This document shows positions 23,849 to 31,477 of a DNA stretch of 43,311 nt, piece after piece (position 1 is the stretch's first letter; each line of letters opens with the position of its first letter). Source of the stretch: Terriglobia bacterium (GTDB lineage Bacteria; Acidobacteriota; Terriglobia; Acidiferrales; UBA7541); NCBI GenBank assembly GCA_020072765.1, contig JAIQGD010000009.1:1-43311 (forward strand), written 5' to 3'. The notes under the pieces were generated by a model, which was not told where the DNA came from, made no database searches, and worked only from the letters and a program-made list of their open reading frames with translations. A program made the translations under genes and the position numbers.

Positions 23849-25417
23849 CTATTTCTCGCGGGGGTGAATCTGGACCAACGCCGAGCCGTGGGCCGCGGCC
23901 GCGGCTGCCTTCCCCACACCGGGAGACCCTGTCTGCGATGCTGGGCGATCGGCACTTCGCGCCGGCAGGACAAACGGAGGCGGCGGGTTCTCCGGGCGGC
24001 TATCGCGCTTGAGAAACAGGTTGATCCACGAACTGGTTCCCTTGAGCGAAAGATTCCGGGGCGGAATCACCACCCGCAAGTCGTCCACGCGCCCGGCGGC
24101 TTTGGCGCGTTCGTACACATCGTTCCAAATGCAACGCTGGTCCACCACTTCGCATTTGCCGTCGAGCGTGAGCGTGCCGCCGCACGGCCCGTTGCGCATC
24201 CCCTTCGGGCACGTCTGCGGGCAGACGTATTCCATCAGCCCCAGCACACAATTGCCGCAGGCCTGGCATCCGAACAGCGGCGCCTTGACGGCAAATTCCA
24301 GCCGCTCCAGGCTCTGGGCCGCGCCCGGCCGCTTGTCAATCCAGCTGCAAACCGCCGCCAGGGCGCTTTGCAGCTTGCTCTCTTTTTTCACCGGAAACAT
24401 GCGCCCCAGCGTGTCCAAAATGCGCGGCACCCACTTCCGCGGCGGCGGCGCGCTGGCCGGAGTTTCGTAGACGAAGAAACCGCCCTTGGGCGCGAAGGTC
24501 ATCTCCTCGGCGCACTGTTCCCACTGCGGAGCCAGGGCTTCGGAACGGCGAATGATCCAGCGCACGTGATCGGCGCGATGATCGCCGCCCAGATACGCCC
24601 CGGCGTAGCCGAGCCCGCGGAGAATGGCCACCAGCCGGGCGGCGCGTTCCAGCCGCGCGGCCTGGCCCTTGTCCGCCGCCTTGGCCTCCTCCCGAACTTT
24701 CTCCAGCAGCTCCGGAGAGACCCAGCAACCCGGCGGCTTTCCCTTGGCCATCCCTTCGGCCTGTTTGGGAGGAAGCACATAGGCGCTGCCCAGAATGGGG
24801 ATGCGCAGATTGCGTTCGTCCAGATAGCGCTTCAGCTCGGCGTACTTGCGGGCGTCAAAACCGAGCTGCGTGATGGCCCAGTTCGCGCCGGCGGCAATCT
24901 TCTTTTCCAGCTTCAGATACTGATAGGCGCAGTCGGCTTCCGTGTATTTGAATGGCGACACCGCCGCGGCGATCCAGAACTTCATGCCCCCCTGCCGCAT
25001 CTCTGCGATCAAGGAAATCAGCTGGACGGAATCGAGGGCGAAGTGTTGCGCCGGCTGATCGGAGGAGCCGGCCTTGGGATAATCCCCGGAGAGCGCGAAA
25101 ACATTTTCCAGGCCCAGGGCATGCAGGTCCTGCAGCGCGCTGCGCGCGCTGGCGCGGTCCCGGCCCACGCACGTCAGGTGAATGTTGGGGGTAAGCCCCC
25201 GCGCGCGCGCCGCCGTCCCCACGCGAATCGGGTCGTGCCCCATCGAGCCGCCGGCGTAACTGGTGATGCTCCCGGCCACCACGCCGGGCACCTGCGCCAG
25301 TTGCGAGGCCACCTCCAACAGCTTGGCTTCGCGGGTCAGGGCGCTGGCCACCAGCTCGACGACGTAGCAGAACTTCCCGCTGGTCAGCGCCTCCCGCAGG
25401 GGATTCGATGCGGCCAT
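23849..25417 (-). CDS. metF: Methylenetetrahydrofolate reductase with MetV-like Cys-rich C-terminal domain
   Basis: The protein has 522 residues. Residues about 10-305 are an MTHFR TIM barrel (VVELVASA, THxxG-like ITSYAGGSMGHDP, NVFALSGDYP, FWIAAAVSPFK, ANWAITQLGFDA). Residues about 370-455 are the MTHFR C-terminal/MetV-type domain, with cysteines at 384, 387, 390, 399, 403, 412, 422 and 429 in a C-x2-C-x2-C plus CPKGMRNGPCGG arrangement that binds metal, probably zinc or Fe-S. In acetogens MetV is a separate subunit; here it is joined to MetF. The last 70 residues are low-complexity. The ATG lies one base after the stop of the MetE gene (TGA-A-ATG), so the pair is coupled. It supplies methyl-THF; the electron donor is uncertain. 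Confidence 0.88.
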   Translation of the reverse strand: MAASNPLREALTSGKFCYVVELVASALTREAKLLEVASQLAQVPGVVAGSITSYAGGSMGHDPIRVGTAARARGLTPNIHLTCVGRDRASARSALQDLHALGLENVFALSGDYPKAGSSDQPAQHFALDSVQLISLIAEMRQGGMKFWIAAAVSPFKYTEADCAYQYLKLEKKIAAGANWAITQLGFDARKYAELKRYLDERNLRIPILGSAYVLPPKQAEGMAKGKPPGCWVSPELLEKVREEAKAADKGQAARLERAARLVAILRGLGYAGAYLGGDHRADHVRWIIRRSEALAPQWEQCAEEMTFAPKGGFFVYETPASAPPPRKWVPRILDTLGRMFPVKKESKLQSALAAVCSWIDKRPGAAQSLERLEFAVKAPLFGCQACGNCVLGLMEYVCPQTCPKGMRNGPCGGTLTLDGKCEVVDQRCIWNDVYERAKAAGRVDDLRVVIPPRNLSLKGTSSWINLFLKRDSRPENPPPPFVLPARSADRPASQTGSPGVGKAAAAAAHGSALVQIHPREK

Positions 25418-25418
25418 T

Positions 25419-26420
25419 TCAGCGTCCCAGCTCCTGCCGCACGATCTTCGCCCCCTGCACCATGGCGCGCAGCTTGGCAAACGCCACGTTCCGCGGCAGA
25501 TGGAACAGCCCGCAATCGGGGAGGACCAACATCCGCTCGGGAGGAATCACCTGGGCGGCTTTGCGGATCCGCGCCGCCACGATATCCGGCGTCTCGATAT
25601 CCTCGGTCTTGACGTCAATCACGCCCACGCCCAATTCAAACGGCGCGGGAAACTTCCGGAACAGCTCCAGGTCCTCGCCGCCACGCCGCGCGAATTCCAG
25701 GGACAGCTGCTGCACCTTCGCGTCCAGAATCCGCGGGAACAGGTACTGGTAGCTGCCCGCCCAGGACGGCTTGCCGTAGCGGTTGCCGTAGCAGACGTGC
25801 AGGGCGATGCGGGCCTCCACGCCTTCCACCAGCGTGTTCAGGACACCCACGCCCCAGGACAAATCCTCGGGAAAACCCGAGTAGTACGGCTCGTCGATTT
25901 GAATGAACTTGGCCCCCGCCTTCACCAGATCCTTCAGTTCCAGGTTCAGCACGCGGGCGATGTCGGTGGCCAGCGCTTCCTCGCTGGGATAGAACTTGTT
26001 GCGGATGCGCTTGGTCAGCGAATGCGGGCCGGTGATGCAGATCTTGGTTTCGCGCTCGGTGTTCTCGCGCAAGAACCGGAAATCCGCCGCCAGGCCCAGC
26101 GACGCCATGGGAATCTTCCCCACCACCTCGCTGTCGTAAAAATCGTAGTAAAACTTCTTCGAGCCGCGATCGATCTGCACCCCGGGCAGCCGCTCGATGA
26201 AGTAATCGATCATGTTGTCCCGGCGCAGCTCTCCATCCGTGATGATGTCCAGGCCGGCAATCTCCTGATCCTTGATGGCCGCCTTCACCACCGTGTCGTG
26301 AATCTCGTCGAGTTCCTGCCGGCTGATCCGCCGGGCAAAATACTCGGTCTTGAGCCGCTCCAGCCAGCTGGGCATCGAGTAGCTGCCCACCACCGTCGTC
26401 GGAAGAATCGGAAGAGTCAT
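25419..26420 (-). CDS. Core-type cobalamin-independent methionine synthase (short MetE)
   Basis: The protein has 333 residues and corresponds only to the catalytic C-terminal barrel of MetE (about 750 residues). Zinc ligands are present: His208 and Cys210 in ALHVCYG, a Glu in LEFAR (about 242), and Cys303 in VLPDCGLFHLP. The substrate motif QIDEPYYSGFP and the opening TTVVGSYSMP are also there. Full-length MetE needs its N-terminal half to bind methyl-THF triglutamate, so short forms such as the archaeal and Mes families use other methyl donors. This gene directly precedes and is coupled to the MTHFR gene, and is five bases after a methyltransferase-like gene. The donor may be methyl-THF through a partner or a corrinoid protein, not determined here. 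Confidence 0.88.
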   Translation of the reverse strand: MTLPILPTTVVGSYSMPSWLERLKTEYFARRISRQELDEIHDTVVKAAIKDQEIAGLDIITDGELRRDNMIDYFIERLPGVQIDRGSKKFYYDFYDSEVVGKIPMASLGLAADFRFLRENTERETKICITGPHSLTKRIRNKFYPSEEALATDIARVLNLELKDLVKAGAKFIQIDEPYYSGFPEDLSWGVGVLNTLVEGVEARIALHVCYGNRYGKPSWAGSYQYLFPRILDAKVQQLSLEFARRGGEDLELFRKFPAPFELGVGVIDVKTEDIETPDIVAARIRKAAQVIPPERMLVLPDCGLFHLPRNVAFAKLRAMVQGAKIVRQELGR

Positions 26421-26425
26421 TGGTC

Positions 26426-27877
26426 TTACTCCCGCTGTGTCGTGTAGAGGACCGAAGTCCGGGACCCGGGCCGATAGTGGAACGGCGCGAAATGGACGTC
26501 GTAGCCGGCCCGCTCGGCCACCTCGCGCAACAGTGTGCCATTGACCCAGTTCACAATCGAGCCTTCCAGCTTCCCGGGCCCATGGAACCCCATCGAATAT
26601 TCGTTGAGATCCGTGACGAAAATATCCTGGACCTGCAGGTAACCCCTCGGGTGCAGCAACGGCAAGGTATTGCGAAAGCTTTCCAGCGCGCCGGAACTCA
26701 GGTGAAACCGCAAATCGCTGGGCGCGTTCCGCAGAATCTCCTCCAACTGCGAGGAACTCAGTTCCGCCGGGAAGGGAGATTCCCGCAGGTCCTCCAGATT
26801 CACGATGCGCTCCTCCAGACGGAGCGACGCCCAGACTTCCTGCCAGAACTTCGCGCCCTGGCTGGCATCCGCCAAGCATTCGGGCCCCACATCGAGCAGG
26901 CGCGTCACCGTCTTGGCCACTTCCGCCGCCGGCACCTCGCACAGCTGGGCAATCCGCGCCACGTCGGCCACCGGCAGGTAGGCGCGCACCTGCACCCAGT
27001 AAATCCGCCCGTCGCGCCGCACGATTTCCTCGTCCGGCAGGTTGTCGTACATGTTGCTGGCATGGACGTGCAGGATTTTGTGGCGCAAAAAGGAAAGCGT
27101 GCGGATGGGATCGAGCGCATCCAGCGCGATAAAACTGCACAGATCCAGATGCATGCGCACCGCGGGCCGCGACCGCTCCAGCGTCGTCAGCGAGTAATCC
27201 CCCAGCAGAAACCGCAGCCGGGGATAAAAGTTCGTGCTGCGTTCGTGGTCCAGATCGAGAAAACGGTCCAGCCACAGGCCCGCCCGCGTTCCCATCCCCA
27301 CGCCCATCTCCAGGACAAAGATCTCCTCCGGCAATTGCTTCCGGCTCTCCATGTCCTTCAGCAGCGTCCAGAAATCCGCCACCGTATCCGAGATCGCCTG
27401 CGGATTATGCCCGTCGGACTGCCCGCCCGGCAGCGCCTGCTCGTACTCCCGGCCGGTCGCCTGCTCCCACTCCTTCAAGCGATACCAGTAGAGCCGGTTG
27501 AATTCCCACGCGATGCTCTTGCGAAATGAGCAGAACTCCTCCAGGTACAGCCGGTCCTGGCCCGCGCGCCGCTCCGCGGTGGCCGGGCTCAGCGCCCGTT
27601 GCACCGGCTCGCGCAGCGAACCCGGCGCCACCTGCCGCCCGTCAATGCGAATCTCCAGCGGAAGCGCGGTGCCGTCCCGGTCCTCGGGCGCGCGCATCAC
27701 CGTCACGGCCTCGCGAAAGTTCTGCCGGTACTGGATCCAATCCAGATGAATCTGCAGGCGGGCGAATTGCGCGGCATCGAGCTGCCCCTCCTCCAGCAAC
27801 GACAGAAGCGTTCCCACCACCTCGCTGGTGGCCGGGACGGCCGAATCGCGCCGCGTATGATTCAAATGCAGGATCAT
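26426..27877 (-). CDS. MidA-like SAM-dependent methyltransferase
   Basis: About 483 residues. The SAM-binding motif reads IFVLEMGVGMGTRAGLWLDRFL, and LRFLLGDYSLTTLERSRP gives the strand-2 region; HVHASNMYDNLP follows. This combination is like MidA/NDUFAF7-type (Methyltransf_28) proteins, which methylate an arginine in a complex-I subunit in mitochondria. I place the start at an ATG giving MILHLNHTRRD; a TTG 60 bases upstream is also possible. Neither has a strong ribosome site. It is the first gene of a tight leftward unit (methyltransferase, core MetE, MTHFR), with only five bases to the MetE gene. A link to methionine or SAM supply is inferred from position only; its target is unknown. Confidence 0.7.
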   Translation of the reverse strand: MILHLNHTRRDSAVPATSEVVGTLLSLLEEGQLDAAQFARLQIHLDWIQYRQNFREAVTVMRAPEDRDGTALPLEIRIDGRQVAPGSLREPVQRALSPATAERRAGQDRLYLEEFCSFRKSIAWEFNRLYWYRLKEWEQATGREYEQALPGGQSDGHNPQAISDTVADFWTLLKDMESRKQLPEEIFVLEMGVGMGTRAGLWLDRFLDLDHERSTNFYPRLRFLLGDYSLTTLERSRPAVRMHLDLCSFIALDALDPIRTLSFLRHKILHVHASNMYDNLPDEEIVRRDGRIYWVQVRAYLPVADVARIAQLCEVPAAEVAKTVTRLLDVGPECLADASQGAKFWQEVWASLRLEERIVNLEDLRESPFPAELSSSQLEEILRNAPSDLRFHLSSGALESFRNTLPLLHPRGYLQVQDIFVTDLNEYSMGFHGPGKLEGSIVNWVNGTLLREVAERAGYDVHFAPFHYRPGSRTSVLYTTQRE

Positions 27878-28080
27878 CGGTTGAGCCCAGAGATGCCTGT
27901 CTTCGCCCCGGATCAGGCCGGTTGCCGCCGCCCCCAAAAAGTACAGAAGCTTAGCCTATTCCTCGCCTTCCGTCAGCAAAATCTCCTCGGGTGGGAGAGC
28001 CTCCTCGCATCGGATCCCCTTGGCGAAGTTGAAATGCATCCGTCCGAAGCGGCAGGAGGAGATGGCCGCCCGGCCGATAC

Positions 28081-28413
28081 TTACAGCTTTCCCCAAAAAG
28101 CGAACGCCACCGCGCCCACCAGAAACAGGAACGACACGGCATGATTCCATTTGATGCCTTCACCCAGATACGACCACGCGAAGACGACGAACACGCAGAG
28201 CGTGATCACTTCCTGGATGATTTTCAACTGAAACGCCGTAAATTCCCCGTAACCGATGCGGTTCGCCGGGACTTGAAAACAGTATTCCGCGAACGCGATC
28301 AGCCAGCTCACCACGATGGTAGCGAAAAGCGGAGCCTTGCGGTATTTCAGATGGCCGTACCAGGCAGTGGTCATGAAGATGTTGGAACAAACCAGAAGCA
28401 GGATGGTTTTCAT
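28081..28413 (-). CDS. DMT-family (DUF486) small membrane protein
   Basis: The protein has 110 residues with four hydrophobic segments: ILLLVCSNIFMTTAWYGHL, LFATIVVSWLIAFAEYCFQV, LKIIQEVITLCVFVVFAWSYL and HAVSFLFLVGAVAFAFWG. The phrases WLIAFAEYCFQVPANRIGYG and LKIIQEVITL are the hallmark of the DUF486 family, a group distantly related to drug/metabolite transporters. GAGGA lies just before the ATG. The length is typical of the family. No role or substrate has been established; it is usually found as an isolated gene, as here. Confidence 0.88.
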   Translation of the reverse strand: MKTILLLVCSNIFMTTAWYGHLKYRKAPLFATIVVSWLIAFAEYCFQVPANRIGYGEFTAFQLKIIQEVITLCVFVVFAWSYLGEGIKWNHAVSFLFLVGAVAFAFWGKL

Positions 28414-28578
28414 GGGTCCTCAAATCGTATCACGGCCGAGATAACGAGGTTGGTACAGCAACGATCCGCCCGGTCAGGGCTCTGGCGATGGCCGAATCGC
28501 CACCCGGCCGGAAGGAACTGGCTGCTGAAATGCATCCTTCCCTCCGATGCATCCAATCGGGCCGCCATCCATGCGCGC

Positions 28579-28818
28579 TCAGCAGCAGCGGGAGACGCTG
28601 GAATAGCGGCGGCGCAGCGCGTCGAGATAGAACTCGGCGGGCGACAGCAGGGCCGGCGCCGCATCCCCTGCGACCCCGGAAAGCGCCTCCCGGCGGGCGC
28701 AGCGCAGGTAATTTTCATACGCGGCATCGCCGCTCACCTGCCGCAGCCAGGACCACGCGCGCCGCGCACGGATACCGAGCGGCTGCCACCCTCGCGCGAT
28801 CGTATCGAAGACGTTCAT
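28579..28818 (-). CDS. YbdD/YjiX-family small protein
   Basis: The protein has 79 residues. WSWLRQVSGDAAYENYLRCARRE is the family pattern, followed by SPAEFYLDALRRRYS and the typical ending in paired cysteines (RCC). This family almost always follows a CstA-type transporter, and that holds here: its ATG is five bases after the stop of the cstA-like gene, with AGAGG across the junction. The family is thought to help CstA/BtsT work in the uptake of pyruvate or peptides, but no mechanism is known. The relative order and the tiny gap make the assignment confident. Confidence 0.85.
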   Translation of the reverse strand: MNVFDTIARGWQPLGIRARRAWSWLRQVSGDAAYENYLRCARREALSGVAGDAAPALLSPAEFYLDALRRRYSSVSRCC

Positions 28819-28823
28819 GTCCT

Positions 28824-30887
28824 CTAATCCCCTTCGGCCCAGCGCGTCGCCACATACGGCGCTTCGTGCAGCGCCGCACTCTCGCCCCCGCGCAGGATGA
28901 CGATCCATCCCAGGATGGCCTCGACCGCGAGCACCACCACCATTGCGGCGAGCACTCCCGTGACCACCGCGTCCAGGCGATTATTGAAAATCAGCCGCTG
29001 GGTCGTCGCGACTTGCGCCGCCGGTATGGCCCCGGAAGAAATCTGCCCGGCCAGCACGCGCGCCTGCGCCAGAAAGCCGAGGCGCGGGCTGGGATCGAAA
29101 ATCTTCTGGTAGCTCGCGGTCATGGTGACGATCACGAGCCAAACCATCGGGACCAGCGTCACCCAAATCCGCCGCGCATGCCCCATCTTCAGCAGGATCG
29201 TCGTGGCCACCACCAGCGCCACGGCGGCGAGCAGTTGGTTGGCGATGCCGAACAGCGGCCACAGCGAATTGATCCCGCCCAGCGGGTCCTGCACGCCCTG
29301 CCACAGAAAGTAGCCCCACGCGCCCACCATCAGCCCGCTGGTCGCCAGAATTCCGGGCGTCGAGCCGCGCTGCCCCAGCGGCTTCCAGACGTGTCCGGCA
29401 AGGTCCTGCACCATGAAGCGCCCCACGCGCGTGCCGGCGTCGAGTACCGTGAGGATGAACAGCGCCTCGAACATGATGGCGAAGTGATACCAGATGCCCA
29501 GCAGGCGCTCTCCGCCGATCGTCCCGCTGAAAATCTGCGCCATGCCGACGGCCAGCGAGGGCGCGCCGCCCGTGCGGTCCAGCAGCGTGTGTTCGCCCAC
29601 GCGCTGCGCCAGCAACGTCATCGCTTGCGGGTCGAGCGCGAAACCCCACGAGCCAATCGTCCGGGCCGCTTCGCCCGCCGTCTTGCCCACAATTCCCGCG
29701 GGGCTGTTGATGGCGAAATAGACGCCGGGCTGCAGCGCGCAGGCCGCAATCATGGCCATCACGCCCACGAACGACTCCATCAGCATCGAGCCGTATCCCA
29801 CCAGGCGCGCGTGGCCCTCGCGCCGGATCATTTTCGGCGTGGTCCCGGAGGCAATCAGCGCGTGAAAACCGCTCACCGCTCCGCACGCAATGGTGATGAA
29901 ACAGAAGGGAAAGATTTTTCCGGCGAACACGGGCCCGCTGCCGTCCACGAAGCGCGTCAGCGCGGGCATCTGCAGTGTGGGCCGCACGAACAGCACGCCC
30001 GTCGCCAGCGCCAGGATCGCGCCCACCTTGATGAACGCGCTCAGATAGTCCCGCGGCGCGAGCAACAGCCACACCGGCAGCGTCGAGGCCGCATAGCCGT
30101 AGGCGATAATGGCGATCGCCAGCGCCGGCGCCGACAGCGTGAACGCCCGCGACCACCCCGGCGACAGGCTCACCCACTGCCCCGCCACCACCGCCAAGGC
30201 CACCAGCACGACTCCCCCGAACGTCGCCTCCAGCACCCGGCCCGGCCGCAGATACCGCAGGTAGATCCCCATCAGCACCGCAATGGGAATGGTCATCGCC
30301 AGCGTGAACGTCCCCCACGGCGATTCCCGGAGCGCCTTCACCACCACCAGCGCGATCACCGCCAGAAGGATCACCATGATGGCGAGCACGGCCACCAGCG
30401 CGATCATCCCGCCGCGCTTGGACACCTCTTCCCGGGCGATCTGTCCCAGGGATTTTCCGTCGCGCCGGATCGAACAGAACAGGATCGTGAAATCCTGGAC
30501 GCACCCGCCCAGCGCCGCCCCGGCGATGAGCCACAGCGTTCCCGGCAGATAGCCGAACTGCGCCGCGAGCGTGGGCCCCACCAGCGGCCCCGGTCCGGCA
30601 ATCGCGGCGAAGTGGTGCCCGAGCACCACCCATTTGTTCGTGGCGACGTAGTCGCGGCCGTCCTCGAGGCGTTCGGCGGGCGTGGCGCGGCTATCGTCGA
30701 GCGCAAAAATCCGGGCGGCGAGGAACGCGGAATAAAAACGATAGGCGACCAGATAGGTGCACACCGCCGCCACCACGAACCACACGGCGTTGAGCGGCTC
30801 GCCCCGCTCGAAGGCAATGGCTGCCAGCGCGCCGCCGCCCCCGAGCGCGATCGCCGTCCACAACAGTCCCTTCAGGATCGGTTTCAT
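28824..30887 (-). CDS. cstA: CstA-family carbon starvation transporter
   Basis: The protein has 687 residues with about sixteen hydrophobic segments. Typical CstA wording: DGRDYVATNKWVVLGHHFAAIAGPGPLVGPTLAAQFGYLPGTLW near the N-terminus, then QDFTILFCSIRRDGKSLGQIAREEV, then FITIACGAVSGFHALIASGTTPKMI. CstA/BtsT proteins are inner-membrane carriers for pyruvate and small peptides, induced during starvation. The gene pairs with the ybdD-like gene downstream, as in Escherichia coli. There is no strong ribosome site, only a GGC-rich leader. The next gene upstream, a Cys-rich small protein, is 82 bp away on the same strand. Confidence 0.93.
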   Translation of the reverse strand: MKPILKGLLWTAIALGGGGALAAIAFERGEPLNAVWFVVAAVCTYLVAYRFYSAFLAARIFALDDSRATPAERLEDGRDYVATNKWVVLGHHFAAIAGPGPLVGPTLAAQFGYLPGTLWLIAGAALGGCVQDFTILFCSIRRDGKSLGQIAREEVSKRGGMIALVAVLAIMVILLAVIALVVVKALRESPWGTFTLAMTIPIAVLMGIYLRYLRPGRVLEATFGGVVLVALAVVAGQWVSLSPGWSRAFTLSAPALAIAIIAYGYAASTLPVWLLLAPRDYLSAFIKVGAILALATGVLFVRPTLQMPALTRFVDGSGPVFAGKIFPFCFITIACGAVSGFHALIASGTTPKMIRREGHARLVGYGSMLMESFVGVMAMIAACALQPGVYFAINSPAGIVGKTAGEAARTIGSWGFALDPQAMTLLAQRVGEHTLLDRTGGAPSLAVGMAQIFSGTIGGERLLGIWYHFAIMFEALFILTVLDAGTRVGRFMVQDLAGHVWKPLGQRGSTPGILATSGLMVGAWGYFLWQGVQDPLGGINSLWPLFGIANQLLAAVALVVATTILLKMGHARRIWVTLVPMVWLVIVTMTASYQKIFDPSPRLGFLAQARVLAGQISSGAIPAAQVATTQRLIFNNRLDAVVTGVLAAMVVVLAVEAILGWIVILRGGESAALHEAPYVATRWAEGD

Positions 30888-30969
30888 GATTTGGCCGCCC
30901 GATGCCCGCGCATCCTACGCAATGCGCAAGGCAGCGTCAACCGTGCGGTGGGCTGCGGCCCCCAGTCGG

Positions 30970-31149
30970 CTACGCGTAGGCCTGGCGGCACGATTCGTGT
31001 TCGCGGCACGTGGGCGCGCAGTTCGTTTTGTCGATGAGGATGTAGTTGCGGCAGCCCGCGCAGACGACGCCGTAAATCGTCTCGCTGAACTGCTCGTGGG
31101 TGGTTGCTGCCGTGTGCTCGCTGCGTGCCTGCTGCCGGTTGATGGCCAT
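30970..31149 (-). CDS. Small Cys-rich (zinc-ribbon-like) protein, 59 residues
   Basis: The short frame gives MAINRQQARSEHT... with VCAGCRNYILIDKTNCAPTC, then REHESCRQAYA. The cysteines C-x2-C ... C-x3-C plus H and a final C could hold one zinc or two half-sites. It has no family name that I recognise. The -10-like TATAAT (31156-31161 on the other strand) ends six bases before the ATG, so the mRNA may be leaderless; there is no ribosome site. It sits eight bases downstream of the Tat-like gene on the same strand and upstream of cstA, so it may instead be read through from that operon. A real gene is supported by the conserved-looking Cys spacing. Confidence 0.55.
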   Translation of the reverse strand: MAINRQQARSEHTAATTHEQFSETIYGVVCAGCRNYILIDKTNCAPTCREHESCRQAYA

Positions 31150-31156
31150 GGGGACA

Positions 31157-31477
31157 TTATACGTAAACGTGCCGCCGGCGGAACTCCTCTTCGCTCAGAT
31201 CCTCGACCGGCGCGGCCGAGCGCGCCCCCGCTGGCGGACGATAGGCTTGCGCCCGGCCCGTGGTGTCGAGATAGAGACGGTCCATGAAAAACGTCGCGAC
31301 GGCGCCACGCCGTTCGTCATACGCGGCGGGCCAATCCGCGCACAGCAGTCGCGCCGGAGCATAGACGAGGGCTGCTCCGGCCAGGGCGCTTGCCGTGGCG
31401 GCGCGCGCGATAAAAGCGCGGCGCGTCAGCAGCATGCCCGGAGTGGCCGCCAATTCTTCGTTCCTTTCGTCGCTCAT
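31157..31477 (-). CDS. Small Tat-type exported protein
   Basis: The protein has 106 residues. After 17 polar residues comes LTRRAFIARAATASALAGAALVYAPARLLCA, a twin-arginine leader (R-R-A-F-I) with an alanine-rich hydrophobic part. The mature segment is about 60 residues and contains MDRLYLDTTGRAQAYRPP. Its ATG overlaps the stop of the carotenoid oxygenase gene by four bases (ATGA), so the two are translationally coupled. Tat export usually carries folded, often cofactor-bearing proteins; a partner or accessory role for the oxygenase-linked pathway is a guess from position. I do not recognise the family. Confidence 0.65.
   Translation of the reverse strand: MSDERNEELAATPGMLLTRRAFIARAATASALAGAALVYAPARLLCADWPAAYDERRGAVATFFMDRLYLDTTGRAQAYRPPAGARSAAPVEDLSEEEFRRRHVYV

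Noticed and set aside
25419-27275. Long frame joining the MetE core to 285 upstream residues
   Set aside because: The upstream part is out of frame with the methyltransferase that clearly occupies that DNA; the ATG at 26420 with TTVVGSYSMP is the natural MetE start.
28488-31037. 849-codon open frame opposite the cstA-like gene
   Set aside because: Antisense of a well-supported transporter; the translation is rich in R, H, Q and P with no family pattern, a known effect of high-GC codon bias.
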